Shown here: piece after piece, positions 17,575-26,523 of the stretch
Layout: the number at the start of each line of letters is the position of its first letter
Numbering within the stretch: position 1 is the first letter of the stretch
Source of the DNA: SPCO01 sp964427285
Lineage (GTDB): Bacteria > Chloroflexota > Limnocylindria > Limnocylindrales > CSP1-4
DNA length: 64,000 nucleotides
Assembly (NCBI GenBank): GCA_964427285.1
Contig: CAYRTS010000001.1
Coordinates: 43,945-107,944, forward strand
Direction of reading: 5' to 3'
The notes under the pieces: model-generated
The model's input: the letters and a program-made list of their open reading frames with translations, nothing else
Database searches by the model: none
Told to the model about the DNA's origin: nothing
Made by a program: the position numbers and the translations under genes

Positions 17575-17808
17575 TCAGAGGATTTCGAGCTGGACCAGCT
17601 CGCCGTCGCGCGCAGCGGTCACCTTGAGCAGGGTGCGCAGCGCCTTGGCGACGCTGCCATTGCGCCCGATGACCTTGCCCATGTCGTCCTCGGCGACATG
17701 GAGCTCGATCACGGTGGTGCCGTCCTCGTCGATGACGTCCACGGTGACGGCCGCAGGGTCATCGACCAGCGCCTTGGCGACATACTCGACCAGGTCCCTG
17801 GCTGCCAT
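17575..17808 (-). CDS. khpA: KH-domain RNA-binding protein KhpA
   Basis: 77-residue single KH domain between rpsP and rimM, its usual place. GKVIGRNGSVAKALRTLL carries the GxxG RNA-binding loop. In Gram-positive bacteria KhpA pairs with KhpB and influences cell elongation and sRNA binding; no KhpB is in the window. Confidence 0.95.
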   Translation of the reverse strand: MAARDLVEYVAKALVDDPAAVTVDVIDEDGTTVIELHVAEDDMGKVIGRNGSVAKALRTLLKVTAARDGELVQLEIL

Positions 17809-17817
17809 CGCGGCCGC

Positions 17818-18072
17818 CTACTTCGCCGCGGGCACGATGCCCGCTTTGCGAAAGAGTCGAAGGACGGTGTCCGAGGGCTGGGCGCCATTGGCCATCCAGG
17901 CCTTCGCCTTGTCGGCGTCGACCTGGAACTCGACCGGATCCGTCCGAGGGTTGTAGTGGCCGAGCGTCTCGATGGATCGGCCGTCGCGGGCACTGCGGCC
18001 GTCCGCCACGACGACCCGATAGGTTGGCTGCTTGGTCGCGCCGACGCGCGTGAGCCGGATTCGAACTGCCAT
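17818..18072 (-). CDS. rpsP: 30S ribosomal protein S16
   Basis: 84 aa beginning MAVRIRLTRVGATKQP with YRVVVADGRSARDGR and LGHYNPRT, all diagnostic. The ATG is preceded by AGGAGG, which overlaps the end of the DUF3352 gene region. Nine bases before khpA. Confidence 0.98.
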   Translation of the reverse strand: MAVRIRLTRVGATKQPTYRVVVADGRSARDGRSIETLGHYNPRTDPVEFQVDADKAKAWMANGAQPSDTVLRLFRKAGIVPAAK

Positions 18073-18090
18073 GGGCTACTGGTTCCTCCT

Positions 18091-19914
18091 CTACTTGACC
18101 GTGACGATGAATGTCGATCGATTCAGGTCGCCCTCGATCGAGGTCAATCCGGCGATCGCATCAAAAGGAACGAGGAAGGGTTTGATCTCCTCCTCGTAGG
18201 TGGCCAGGGCCGAGGGGTCGGCGTTGGCCATGGCGGACTCGAGCAGCTCGCGGATCGAGCTGATGTCGAGGAACCCGAAGCCATTCCCCTCCCCGAGCCG
18301 AGCTGCCGGCGCCTTGTAGCGCTCGTTCGCGGCGATCGAGGTCGCCGGGGTCGTGTCGAGGACGCTCCTGACGAATGACGGCGATGAGCCCAGGATGACG
18401 ACCTGGTCGGTGATCGCAAAGGCCAGCTCGGCCCGCCCGGTGGGCAGCTCTGCCCCGATCATGTCCGGCGACAAGCCCGCCATGCCGGCGAGGCCTCCGA
18501 GATCGCTGATATTGCCGAGGTCGACGATCGTGATCGTCGCACCCGCGTAGGCTTCGTCCCGGACGGTGATGCCTGCGCTCGAGCCTCCGAGCGCGATGAG
18601 GTTCCGCAGACTCGTGAACAGCCGCTCGGCCGCCGCCCGATCCGTCGGGACGATGATCAGGCCGCCCTCGACCGTCGCCTCGGAGCGAGTCACGGTGATC
18701 CCGAAGTCGCCGATCCAGCCGATCGCCGATTCGGTCCCGCCCAGGAGGCCGACCGCCTGGTCGATCATCTCGATCGCGGGCGCCATGGCCGGGTCGGTGC
18801 GGTACGCGTCAAGGGTCTGGAGAATCGCGCGCCCATAGTCGTGGCTGATCGACAGGGCGACGGCGTTGCCCGGAACGTGGTCGGCCAGAGCGGAGGCGCG
18901 GTTGGCGGTCGGCTCCGGCCCGGACGCGGGCTTCGGCGCGACGGCTGCCAGGACCAGCGCGTCACCCTCCACGCGCAGGGCGAAGGCAGTCCAATCCGGA
19001 ACGAGTCCCAGGATCGCCTCGCTGGGGAGGGCATCTGCCACCTCTGCGCCGGCGAGGCCGGTCGAGAACTCCAGCAACTGGCGCAACGCAAGGTAAACGA
19101 ACCCGATGTGATCCTCGTCATTGGAGGCGAGGGCGGCTTTCATCTCCGGGGTCGACGCGAACCCGCTGGCGCCCTTCGTGTCGATCGCCGCCTTGACGGA
19201 GGCCACATCGCCCGCGACAACGACCTTGCCATCGAGGAGCGCATACGCCCCCTGTTGGCCGGCATCGGCCGCAATCAGGATCAGGGTTGCACCGCCATAC
19301 GACTCGGTGGTGCCCGTCCCGCCGCCAGCCGCAATCAACGACTCGAGCCAGACCGTTGCGCCCGCCTCGTCCTTGATCGAGAGCAGGAGCAGTGCCCGCG
19401 CGCCGTCCATCGCCGCCGCGTCAGCCGCCGAAAGCTGGCTCGGGTCGGGTAACGCGCCGACGCTGAACGCAAGCTGCCCGCCAAACCAGGGCTTGATGTT
19501 CGCGCTCCAGGTCTGTTCGCCTTCGGTCAGCGCGCCGATTGCCCGGTCGAATACCTCGTCGAGCTTGGTATCGAGCGTGGACTGATCGGCGAAACCCGGG
19601 AACCTGGAGAGGAACTGGCCAAGGTTGGCGCGCTGGTCGCCGGGCAGGTCCAGCCGAACCTCGCCGTACATGAGCGAATCGGCCGGGACGTAACCGAGCA
19701 CCGTGGCGTTGGCGGCCTGGCCCGTGAACAGGCCCAGCGTCAGCACGGTCGCAGCGACGACGAGCGCGACTACCCCGAGCCCGATCACCCAGCGACGACG
19801 ACCGCCTCGCCCGGTGGGATCCGGCGGCAGGACCGAGGCCGCTGGCGCCGCCTCGGTGGCCGGCTCAAAGGTCTCGCCCGCGGGTCCGCCGGTCTGGTTC
19901 AGATCGTCGGTCAT
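18091..19914 (-). CDS. membrane-anchored DUF3352 protein
   Basis: 607 aa. A 40-residue Pro/Glu/Thr-rich cytoplasmic N-terminus with a GRGGRRR stop-transfer patch is followed by one transmembrane helix (about 42-64). The large extracytoplasmic part contains repeated segments of the type VPADSLMYGEVRLDLPGDQ, A(V)AGDVASVKAAID and LGSSPSFVRSVLD. These are typical of DUF3352, an uncharacterised family common in Chloroflexota and cyanobacteria. It lies between ffh and rpsP, 18 bases from rpsP and 19 from ffh, so it is probably cotranscribed. Location beside the SRP gene invites, but does not prove, a link to membrane insertion. Confidence 0.82.
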   Translation of the reverse strand: MTDDLNQTGGPAGETFEPATEAAPAASVLPPDPTGRGGRRRWVIGLGVVALVVAATVLTLGLFTGQAANATVLGYVPADSLMYGEVRLDLPGDQRANLGQFLSRFPGFADQSTLDTKLDEVFDRAIGALTEGEQTWSANIKPWFGGQLAFSVGALPDPSQLSAADAAAMDGARALLLLSIKDEAGATVWLESLIAAGGGTGTTESYGGATLILIAADAGQQGAYALLDGKVVVAGDVASVKAAIDTKGASGFASTPEMKAALASNDEDHIGFVYLALRQLLEFSTGLAGAEVADALPSEAILGLVPDWTAFALRVEGDALVLAAVAPKPASGPEPTANRASALADHVPGNAVALSISHDYGRAILQTLDAYRTDPAMAPAIEMIDQAVGLLGGTESAIGWIGDFGITVTRSEATVEGGLIIVPTDRAAAERLFTSLRNLIALGGSSAGITVRDEAYAGATITIVDLGNISDLGGLAGMAGLSPDMIGAELPTGRAELAFAITDQVVILGSSPSFVRSVLDTTPATSIAANERYKAPAARLGEGNGFGFLDISSIRELLESAMANADPSALATYEEEIKPFLVPFDAIAGLTSIEGDLNRSTFIVTVK

Positions 19915-19933
19915 GCCGTTCCCCTCTGCTGGC

Positions 19934-21265
19934 TCAACGCCGGCCGGTCAGTGCGCCGAAGGCGGCCCGTTTGCCGCCGCCGGATAGCTGCTTCATCAGT
20001 TTCTGCATCTCGCCGAATTGCTTGACCAGGCGATTCACGTCCGGCAGGTTCGTCCCCGATCCGGCAGCGATTCGCCGGCGACGTGAGGCGTTCAGCACGT
20101 TTGGGTCACGTCGCTCCGCCCTGGTCATGGCCCGGATGATCGCCTCGGTACGCTTCAAGTCGCCCCGGTCCACAGCCGCCTGCGCCTCGCCGGCGAGATT
20201 GCCGAGTCCTGGGATCATCGACATCACCTGACCCAACGGTCCCATCTTCTGCATCTGCTGCATCGACTCGAGCATGTCATCGAGGGTAAACGAGGCCTTG
20301 CGGAGCTTCTCCTCGAGCTTGGCCGCCTGACCCTGATCGACGACCTCCTGGGCGCGCTCCACGAGCGTGAGAATGTCGCCCATCCCCAGGATCCGGCCAG
20401 CTAGTCGGTCGGGGTGGAAGAGCTCGAGGCCGTCTGTCTTTTCGCCGGTGCCGAGGAACTTGACCGGCATGCCGGTGACCGCCGAGATCGACAGCGCCGC
20501 GCCGCCGCGCGCATCGCCGTCGATCTTGGTCAGGATCAGCCCGCTGACCGGGACCGCGGCGGCGAAGGCCTGGGCAACCGCCACCGCCTCCTGGCCGGTC
20601 ATGGCATCGACCACCAGGAGCGTCTCGACCGGCTTGACGGCCGCGTTGACCGCGGCAATCTCGGCCATCAGCGCCTCGTCCATCGACAGGCGGCCGGCGG
20701 TATCGAGGATCACCACGTCGCGAACCTGGCGCCTGGCCGCCTCAACGCCGCCGCGGGCAATCTCCACGACCGAGGTTCCAGCGGGGGCGCGGTAGACCGG
20801 AATGTTGAGGCTCTTGCCGAGCGTTTCGAGCTGGTCGGCGGCCGCCGGGCGATACGGGTCCGCGGCAACGAGCAGGGGGCGCCGGCCCAACTTCAGCACG
20901 TGCCGGGCGAGCTTGGCGGAGGATGTGGTCTTGCCGGAGCCCTGGAGCCCGACAAGCGAGATGACGGCCGGGTTGCCGCTCAGGTGGAAGGTCCGGTCGC
21001 CCGCGGACAGGAGTGCCACCAGCTCGTCATTGACGATCTTGACGACCTGCTGGCCGGCGGACAGGCTGGCCAGGATCTCCGCGCCGATCGCGCGCTCGCG
21101 GACCCGGCCGATGAACTCCTTGACAACCTTGAAGTTGACGTCCGCCTCGAGCAGGGCGAGCCGGATGTCGCGCATGGCGGCGTCTACGTCGGCCTCGCCG
21201 ATCCGGCCGCGACCGGTGAGGTTGCCGAGCGTCTTGCGCAGCCGCTCGCTCAGGGTGTCGAACAT
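19934..21265 (-). CDS. ffh: signal recognition particle protein Ffh
   Basis: SRP54 GTPase that recognises signal sequences and targets ribosomes to the membrane. N-domain (1-85), G-domain with GLQGSGKTT, DTAGRLSMDEAL and TKIDGDARGG, and methionine-rich M-domain from about 300 (LESMQQMQKMGPLGQVMSM) followed by the RNA-binding SRRRRIAAGSG segment. 443 aa. The SRP RNA itself is not in the window. It heads the rpsP transcript and has its own -10 box about 100 bases upstream. Confidence 0.98.
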   Translation of the reverse strand: MFDTLSERLRKTLGNLTGRGRIGEADVDAAMRDIRLALLEADVNFKVVKEFIGRVRERAIGAEILASLSAGQQVVKIVNDELVALLSAGDRTFHLSGNPAVISLVGLQGSGKTTSSAKLARHVLKLGRRPLLVAADPYRPAAADQLETLGKSLNIPVYRAPAGTSVVEIARGGVEAARRQVRDVVILDTAGRLSMDEALMAEIAAVNAAVKPVETLLVVDAMTGQEAVAVAQAFAAAVPVSGLILTKIDGDARGGAALSISAVTGMPVKFLGTGEKTDGLELFHPDRLAGRILGMGDILTLVERAQEVVDQGQAAKLEEKLRKASFTLDDMLESMQQMQKMGPLGQVMSMIPGLGNLAGEAQAAVDRGDLKRTEAIIRAMTRAERRDPNVLNASRRRRIAAGSGTNLPDVNRLVKQFGEMQKLMKQLSGGGKRAAFGALTGRR

Positions 21266-21619
21266 GGTCCGGGCAGGACTCCGTCAGGGTGTCGAAGGTG
21301 GTGGACCGGATCGGCAGCCGACCGAACCGGGTGGTGCGCGAGTTCTGACGCACCGAGGCCCCGGAGTCTAGCGCAGGCTAGGGCGGATCGTCGATGCGGC
21401 AGCGTTCTCTCGCCGTCGGAGCCGAGGCTGGAGACCGGCACCTGGCGGGTCGGGGTCGACGCCGTGGCGACCTACCCGACGGTCCAACCGTGCTTCACGC
21501 AGGCCCGCGCGACCTGTAGTCGCGTCACCTCATCTCCGCCGAGGCGCGTGGCGCCAGGCGGACATGTGGGCAAGACCCGGCTCGGGTAGACGACCGAATG
21601 GGCAGGCACGCTGACACCC
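21266..21619. other. 354-base intergenic region between ffh and the lipoprotein gene
   Basis: Contains the ffh -10 box and leader. No open frame on either strand has support, and I see no SRP RNA GGAA-loop signature, tRNA or clear terminator. Confidence 0.6.
21365..21370 (-). promoter_or_regulatory. -10 box upstream of ffh
   Basis: Minus strand reads GCGCTAGACTCCGG, a TAGACT -10 box with a GC-rich discriminator, giving a leader of about 95 bases before the ffh ATG. Confidence 0.55.
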
Positions 21620-22195
21620 CTACGGCACACTCCAATACACCGATACGGTGTCGTTGCCGGCCGGGCCCGGTGTGAAGCTCACCCTCGTCGGCGAGCGGTC
21701 GTCGGCGACGAGGAAGAGCAAGCACGTCTCGAACTGCTCGCCCGGGGCCAATTCTCCGTCGGTATTGTCCGGGCACGGCGCGAAGACGTCGTCACCGTAG
21801 TTGAAGATAACGACGCTGTTGATGAGATCGCCATCCTGGTCCTCGAGCGAGATGCCGAGCTCCCGAGTGATCGCTTGAGTCCCTCGGTTCTCAAACCGCG
21901 CGTCCACGTAGATCGGCGTCTTGGTCCGCTGATCGGGATCGATCTCGAATGCGGCCTCGAGCTCGGCGATCGTTCCCGTCCGCACGGCCAGGACCGAGAT
22001 GGCGAGCGTCGTCTTGGGCCCGAACGTATCGCCGGCCACCTGGGCATGCTCGACGACCGCTTCCTCGCCCAGTGGGAGTGCGGCCACTCCCCCGCCACAG
22101 GCGGCCACGATGAGCCAGACGACGATCCATGTGTGGCGCCGCGCCGTCCCCGTCCGCGCCGTCCCCGCCTGCGCCGTCCTCACCGGCTCCGACAT
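21620..22195 (-). CDS. putative secreted lipoprotein with DUF4352-like domain
   Basis: 191 aa. The ATG of MSEPVRTAQ lies seven bases after a perfect GAGGAGG. The N-terminus is basic, then a hydrophobic helix (about 28-44) ends in the lipobox-like VAAC, pointing to lipid anchoring. The exported part has the pattern of DUF4352/telokin-like beta-sandwiches: IYVDARFENRGTQAI, then SLEDQDGDLI, then LAPGEQFETCLLFLV. The function is unknown. It is transcribed away from the neighbouring plus-strand gene and is the first gene of the block separating ffh from ftsY. Confidence 0.7.
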   Translation of the reverse strand: MSEPVRTAQAGTARTGTARRHTWIVVWLIVAACGGGVAALPLGEEAVVEHAQVAGDTFGPKTTLAISVLAVRTGTIAELEAAFEIDPDQRTKTPIYVDARFENRGTQAITRELGISLEDQDGDLINSVVIFNYGDDVFAPCPDNTDGELAPGEQFETCLLFLVADDRSPTRVSFTPGPAGNDTVSVYWSVP

Positions 22196-22392
22196 CCTGG
22201 TCCTCCTCATGTCAGGTGGGTTCACCCGCTGGGACGCACGATAGCGGATGGAGCGACGACTTCGTGACCGCCGGAATGGCAGTACGCCCAGAGTCGCCGT
22301 CCTCTCGAGCTTGCCGGGTAGAGCGCGGGCCAGAGAACTGACACGTGGGTGGCCGGCCGGAAGCCGGGAACGCGGGTTTGCCCCTTCGGTCA

Positions 22393-22421
22393 TTGACAAC
22401 CCACCGGACGCCTGCTGAAGT
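22393..22421 (+). promoter_or_regulatory. candidate sigma70-type promoter for the AGNxAV gene
   Basis: A perfect TTGACA at 22393-22398, a 17-base spacer and TGAAGT (four of six consensus positions) lie about 22 bases before the GTG start. The complete -35 is unusual for this window, where most boxes lack one. Confidence 0.5.
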
Positions 22422-22442
22422 GACTCGGACAAACCCGCTCTG

Positions 22443-23639
22443 GTGAACGGCATGACGGCACAGCACAAGTCCGACATGACCCGGAAGCTCGACCGCAGCG
22501 CGCACAGAGCCGGACGCACGCCGTCGAATGCATTGGACTGGACGCCGCCGTCGACCCTCGTGGGCACCGTACTGCAGTTGCAGCGAACCGCAGGAAACCA
22601 GGCGGTTGCGAGCGCGATGGCGACGCCTCGATCCTCGACGGCGGACCCATCTCTATTCGAGCTGCAGCGTCAGCCCGGCGGGACCAACAGCAACAACTCG
22701 GCTGGCGCGCAGCTCGTGGCCGTCTGGGACGCCCAGGTGGTGATACCGCTGGCCCGCGCGGCGGATCGCCTCGGACGAGCCGAGGCCGACCCCACGGGCG
22801 CCCGAGCGGATATCGAAACAGCCCTGCGGACCATCTCGACAGTTCGGACGGCGACCCCTGGCGGTGACCCGAACCGGGGTCGACTGGAAGTCACGGAGCG
22901 GCGGACCCGCGGCGTCCTGGATCTCGTCGACCAGCGCCTCGGACGAGGCAAGAGCGGGAACCAGCTCAGCAATGACATGATCAACGTCCGGAGCGAAGCT
23001 GCGACCCTCGGGCCACTCCTGGAGCACGTGCCAGAAGCCCCGGAGAGCGAGACGCAGATGTCGGAGCCCGGCCAGGAGTCCGCTCAGCCGCCCGCGCCGC
23101 CCTTGCCTGAGGCACCCGTGAAGACCGCCCCAGTGAAGGCTGCCTCGCCATCAAAGGCCGCTCCTGGTGGCGCTGCTCGCGAATCCATCGCCGATTTCTG
23201 GACGTCCATCGTCATCGGTCATCTCTGGACAGGCCAGCAATCGTTCGACCAAGGCGACACGGGGCCCGGAATATTCGGGTACACCCAGGCACTTGACTGG
23301 ATCCTGCGCTTCAAGATCGCCACACCCAAAAGCCATCCGAACTTTCTCCGCCTCGTCAACTTGGCAGCCGCCGTCCAATCCATTCAGGACCTCATGACGG
23401 ACCGCGACCGGGAGTTCGGCGGGGATCCGCTCGTCGATCGTGCAATCTTGGCGTACGAGAGCGTCGTCGTGATGGCCGGAAAATTTGGCGGTCCGGAGTC
23501 GTCCTCGACCTCGGAGACGCCTGCTGGCGGGCAGCGTCCGGGATCGTTGTCGGAGGACTCCGGCACGACAGAGCCCGACTTCACTTGGGAGCGCGAACGG
23601 CCGCCGTTCAAGGACGACACTGCCCTCGAGCGACCGTGA
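22443..23639 (+). CDS. hypothetical protein with AGNxAV motif (DUF4157/eCIS-associated type N-terminus)
   Basis: 398 aa, no recognised enzyme domain. Residues 1-40 are polar and probably disordered. LQLQRTAGNQAV at 44-55 matches the (L)LQxxAGNxAV signature that, as I recall, marks many DUF4157 and contractile-injection-linked proteins. Residues 85-190 are helical (IETALRTISTVR, then VLDLVDQRLGRG). A Pro/Ala/Lys-rich linker covers about 200-240. A compact domain with many aromatics (DFWTSIVIGHLWTGQQSF, then FGYTQALDWILRFKI) spans about 245-355 and a polar tail closes. No signal peptide. GTG start at 22443 or ATG at 22452. Codon use is less GC-extreme than in neighbours. Confidence 0.75.
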   Translation: MNGMTAQHKSDMTRKLDRSAHRAGRTPSNALDWTPPSTLVGTVLQLQRTAGNQAVASAMATPRSSTADPSLFELQRQPGGTNSNNSAGAQLVAVWDAQVVIPLARAADRLGRAEADPTGARADIETALRTISTVRTATPGGDPNRGRLEVTERRTRGVLDLVDQRLGRGKSGNQLSNDMINVRSEAATLGPLLEHVPEAPESETQMSEPGQESAQPPAPPLPEAPVKTAPVKAASPSKAAPGGAARESIADFWTSIVIGHLWTGQQSFDQGDTGPGIFGYTQALDWILRFKIATPKSHPNFLRLVNLAAAVQSIQDLMTDRDREFGGDPLVDRAILAYESVVVMAGKFGGPESSSTSETPAGGQRPGSLSEDSGTTEPDFTWERERPPFKDDTALERP

Positions 23640-23755
23640 GCCGCCTGTTGCCCTGGTTCATGACACTCGGCAGGTAATCGCACTCCCCGTTCCAGCCGAT
23701 CGAAGCGCAGGACGTGGCGGCAGTGGCTGTGTCGGCTGTCGGGGCGGTGCCGGGA

Positions 23756-23761
23756 TATCCT
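23756..23761 (+). promoter_or_regulatory. -10 box for leaderless MFS transcript
   Basis: TATCCT lies eight bases before the GTG start of the MFS gene, and there is no Shine-Dalgarno sequence. The same hexamer precedes the LCP and CpaE-like genes. Confidence 0.45.
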
Positions 23762-23769
23762 CGCGGCAC

Positions 23770-25110
23770 GTGCGACATCCGTTGAGCTCACCACTCTGGC
23801 GCAACGCTGCGTTTGTGCGGCTGTGGGGCGCGGCGTCCATTTCCGTCTTCGGCTCGCTCATCACACGGATGGCGTTGCCGTTCGCGGCGATCCTGGTGCT
23901 TGGTTCCGGTGCCTTCGAAGTCGCGGTGCTCCGCAGTCTGGAGCTTGGTGCGACGCTGCTGGTTGGGCTCGTAGCCGGGGCGTGGGTCGATCGGCTGCGG
24001 CGGCGTCCGGTCCTGATCTGGGCAGACCTCGGGCGCGCCGCACTACTCGTCTCGATCCCGATCGCCTTCGTCCTTGGCGTTCTGACCTACTGGCAGCTGC
24101 TTGCGGTGTCCGGGTTGGCGGCGATCCTGACCACCTTCTTCGATGCGGCCGACAACGCCTACCTGCCCACGATCGTGAAGCGCGAAGAGCTGGTCGACGC
24201 CAACGGTGCGCTGGCGGCCAGCGGATCCACCGCCGAGTTCATGGCGTTCGGGATCAGCGGCTTCCTCGTCCAGCTGCTGACGGCACCGATCGCGATCGCC
24301 ATCGACGCCCTGTCATTCCTCGGGTCCGCGCTGCTGCTCGGGTCCATCCGGCAGACGGAGGGGCCGCCACCGCCGAAGGCCGATCGCGCGCCCGTGCTAG
24401 ACGAAATTCGCGCGGGGCTTCGGCTCGTGATCCACGACCCGGTCCTGCGCGCATTTGCGGGCGCCCAGACGGCACTCGCGGGCTTGTGGGGCGTCTTCGG
24501 AGCCACCTACTTCTTGTTCGTGCTCGAGGAGCTGCGCCTTGGCCCGGCCGTCCTCGGCCTCATCGCCGGCGTCGGCGGCGTCTCGTCATTCGTGGGCGCG
24601 ATGGTGGCCGCGCGCGTAGTCCGAAGCTTCGGGATCGGTCCGGTCACCGTCGTGGGGATGCTCCTGGCCGCGCTCGGCAACGCGTTCATCCCGCTCGCGC
24701 CGGTCGGGCTGCCGATCGTCGCCATCGGTTGCCTCGTGATGCAGCAGCTCGTGGCCGACTCGGCGGCCACGGTTTACGAGATCACGGAGACGACGGTCCG
24801 GCAGACGGTGGTGGACGATCGGGCGATTGGTCGGGTCACGTCCACCTTCAGCGTCATGGCCGGCCTGGCCCAGTTGACCGCGACCCTGGGCTCAGGTCTC
24901 CTCGCCGAGGTGATCGGCCTGCGTGCGACCATCTGGCTGGCTCCCCTTGGCGGGTTGATCGGTGCCTTTATCCTGTGGCGATCACCAGTGCGAACCTTGA
25001 TCTCGTTGCCGGTGCGACCCGGTGCGGCCGATCGACCCGACGACCCGTCGCTGGCTGCAGCCGCCCCCGCTGCGGTCGATCCTGAACGCGAGCAACCCAT
25101 CGGCGGCTGA
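23770..25110 (+). CDS. MFS transporter, MFS_3/EntS-like exporter family
   Basis: 446 aa with about 12 hydrophobic segments. The N-terminus LWRNAAFVRLWGAASISVFG matches the FRxLWxGQxxSxxG start of the macrolide/enterobactin-exporter group. The loop 2-3 motif GAWVDRLRRRPVLIWADL is also typical. The frame is open upstream, but the GTG at 23770 gives the family N-terminus. Substrate unknown. It follows the AGNxAV gene by 130 bases on the same strand and converges with ftsY; a short Pro/Ala-rich cytoplasmic tail ends the protein. Confidence 0.85.
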   Translation: MRHPLSSPLWRNAAFVRLWGAASISVFGSLITRMALPFAAILVLGSGAFEVAVLRSLELGATLLVGLVAGAWVDRLRRRPVLIWADLGRAALLVSIPIAFVLGVLTYWQLLAVSGLAAILTTFFDAADNAYLPTIVKREELVDANGALAASGSTAEFMAFGISGFLVQLLTAPIAIAIDALSFLGSALLLGSIRQTEGPPPPKADRAPVLDEIRAGLRLVIHDPVLRAFAGAQTALAGLWGVFGATYFLFVLEELRLGPAVLGLIAGVGGVSSFVGAMVAARVVRSFGIGPVTVVGMLLAALGNAFIPLAPVGLPIVAIGCLVMQQLVADSAATVYEITETTVRQTVVDDRAIGRVTSTFSVMAGLAQLTATLGSGLLAEVIGLRATIWLAPLGGLIGAFILWRSPVRTLISLPVRPGAADRPDDPSLAAAAPAAVDPEREQPIGG

Positions 25111-25134
25111 CAGCGGCTGATCGACGGCGACGCG

Positions 25135-26229
25135 TCAGGCGAACAGGGCAGCCACGAACGCGTTCGGGTCGAACGGGAGCAGATCGTCGACGCCCTCCCC
25201 GACCCCGACGAAGCGGACCGGGACCTTGAGTGCGTCTTCGATGGCGAAGACGATCCCACCCTTGGCGGTCGAGTCGAGCTTGGTCAGGACGATCCCCGTC
25301 AGCCCGACGGCCTCGTGGAACGCCTTCGCCTGGGCCAGACCGTTCTGACCGGTCGTGGCATCGAGCACGAACAGGATCTCCGGCCGGGCACCGGGCAGCC
25401 GCTTGTCGATGATCCGGCGGATCTTGGCCAGCTCGTCCATCAGGTTGGACCTGGTATGGAGTCGGCCAGCCGTGTCGGCGATGACGAGGTCGGCGCCCCG
25501 CGCGACGGCGGCATCCAGGGCGTCGTAGACCACCGCTCCTGGGTCCGCGCCGGGAGCATGGGCGACCACCGGGACGCCGGCACGATCCGCCCAGATGCGG
25601 AGCTGATCGATGGCCGCCGCGCGAAACGTGTCAGCGGCGGCCAGGATCACGGAACGACCCTGCCCGGCATAGAGACCGGCCAGCTTGCCGGTGGTCGTGG
25701 TCTTGCCCGTGCCGTTGACGCCGACGACCAGGATAACGGCGGGACCGTCGGCGGTGGCCCGCGCGGGAGCCCAGGTGCCCGCACGGGGAACCAGCAGGCC
25801 CGCCAGTTCGGCGCGAATGGCCGCGGCTGGCCCGTCGGGGTGTCGCCGGGTACGGGCGCGCTCCACGAGATCGATGGCCAGCGCCGCGCCGATGTCGCCG
25901 GTGATCAATGTCTCCTCGACCTCGTCCCACGAGGGGCCGTCTGCATCGGTCGAGCCCAGCAGGCCACGGAGTCGCGACATGAAGCCGGTCCGGGTCCGCT
26001 GCAGCCCAGTGTCCAAGGTTGATGCTGTGGGCGCGGGGGCCCCGGGCACACCTGGGTCGATGCGTTTGGGCTCGAGGTCAGCAACAGCCCGAGGCGGACC
26101 GGTGAACTCGAAGTCGGCCGGATGAGGCTCCCATCCGGGCTCGGCCGTCTCGGGATCGTTCGCGTCGGGCTGTTGCCCAGGTGGGTCGGGCTGCGCCTTC
26201 TCGCCGGAGCCTCGTCGCCAGAAGGGCAT
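25135..26229 (-). CDS. ftsY: signal recognition particle receptor FtsY
   Basis: Membrane-associated receptor GTPase for SRP. The start MPFWRRGSGEKAQ gives 364 aa: an acidic/Pro-rich A-domain (1-105), then the N-domain helices, then the G-domain with GVNGTGKTTTTGKLAG, DTFRAAAIDQL, DTAGRLHTRSNLM and TKLDSTAKGG. The C-terminal FVGVGEGVDDLLPFDPNAFV is diagnostic. Last gene of the rnc-smc-ftsY run; no strong ribosome binding site is seen, so translation may depend on upstream reading. Confidence 0.96.
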   Translation of the reverse strand: MPFWRRGSGEKAQPDPPGQQPDANDPETAEPGWEPHPADFEFTGPPRAVADLEPKRIDPGVPGAPAPTASTLDTGLQRTRTGFMSRLRGLLGSTDADGPSWDEVEETLITGDIGAALAIDLVERARTRRHPDGPAAAIRAELAGLLVPRAGTWAPARATADGPAVILVVGVNGTGKTTTTGKLAGLYAGQGRSVILAAADTFRAAAIDQLRIWADRAGVPVVAHAPGADPGAVVYDALDAAVARGADLVIADTAGRLHTRSNLMDELAKIRRIIDKRLPGARPEILFVLDATTGQNGLAQAKAFHEAVGLTGIVLTKLDSTAKGGIVFAIEDALKVPVRFVGVGEGVDDLLPFDPNAFVAALFA

Positions 26230-26231
26230 GA

Positions 26232-26513
26232 TCAGGGCAGCCTGGCCGACAGGGCCCGACCCGGGGACAACGACTGCGAGCCACGCGTCGGCGCATCTCC
26301 GCATCCAGGGACTGGTACGGAGGTAGCCCAGCCCGCTGGTCGCGCCGGAGACGAGCCTTCAGGCTCGGCGCGAGCGTCATCACGCTTGGCGTGAGCCCGA
26401 ACGCCATCGATTCGCAGCCCGAACCGTTCCCGCCGCCGCGATCCGCCGCCGATCGGAGGATCCGCTCGTCCGTAGTAGTCCGCTGGTGCGGTGATGCGCA
26501 GGTCGGCGCCCAT
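26232..26513 (-). CDS. possible small hypothetical ORF between smc and ftsY
   Basis: A 93-codon frame starting MGADLRITAPADYYGR eleven bases after the smc stop and ending three bases before the ftsY ATG (TGATCATG). The first third uses GC-rich third positions as real genes here do, the rest less so. No homology recognised and no Shine-Dalgarno sequence. It may be a coupling ORF or merely spacer. Confidence 0.25.
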   Translation of the reverse strand: MGADLRITAPADYYGRADPPIGGGSRRRERFGLRIDGVRAHAKRDDARAEPEGSSPARPAGWATSVPVPGCGDAPTRGSQSLSPGRALSARLP

Positions 26514-26523
26514 CGGTACCCGA

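Noticed and set aside
21266..21619. SRP RNA gene next to ffh
   Set aside because: No GGAA/GCAGCC-type apical hairpin sequence seen on either strand.
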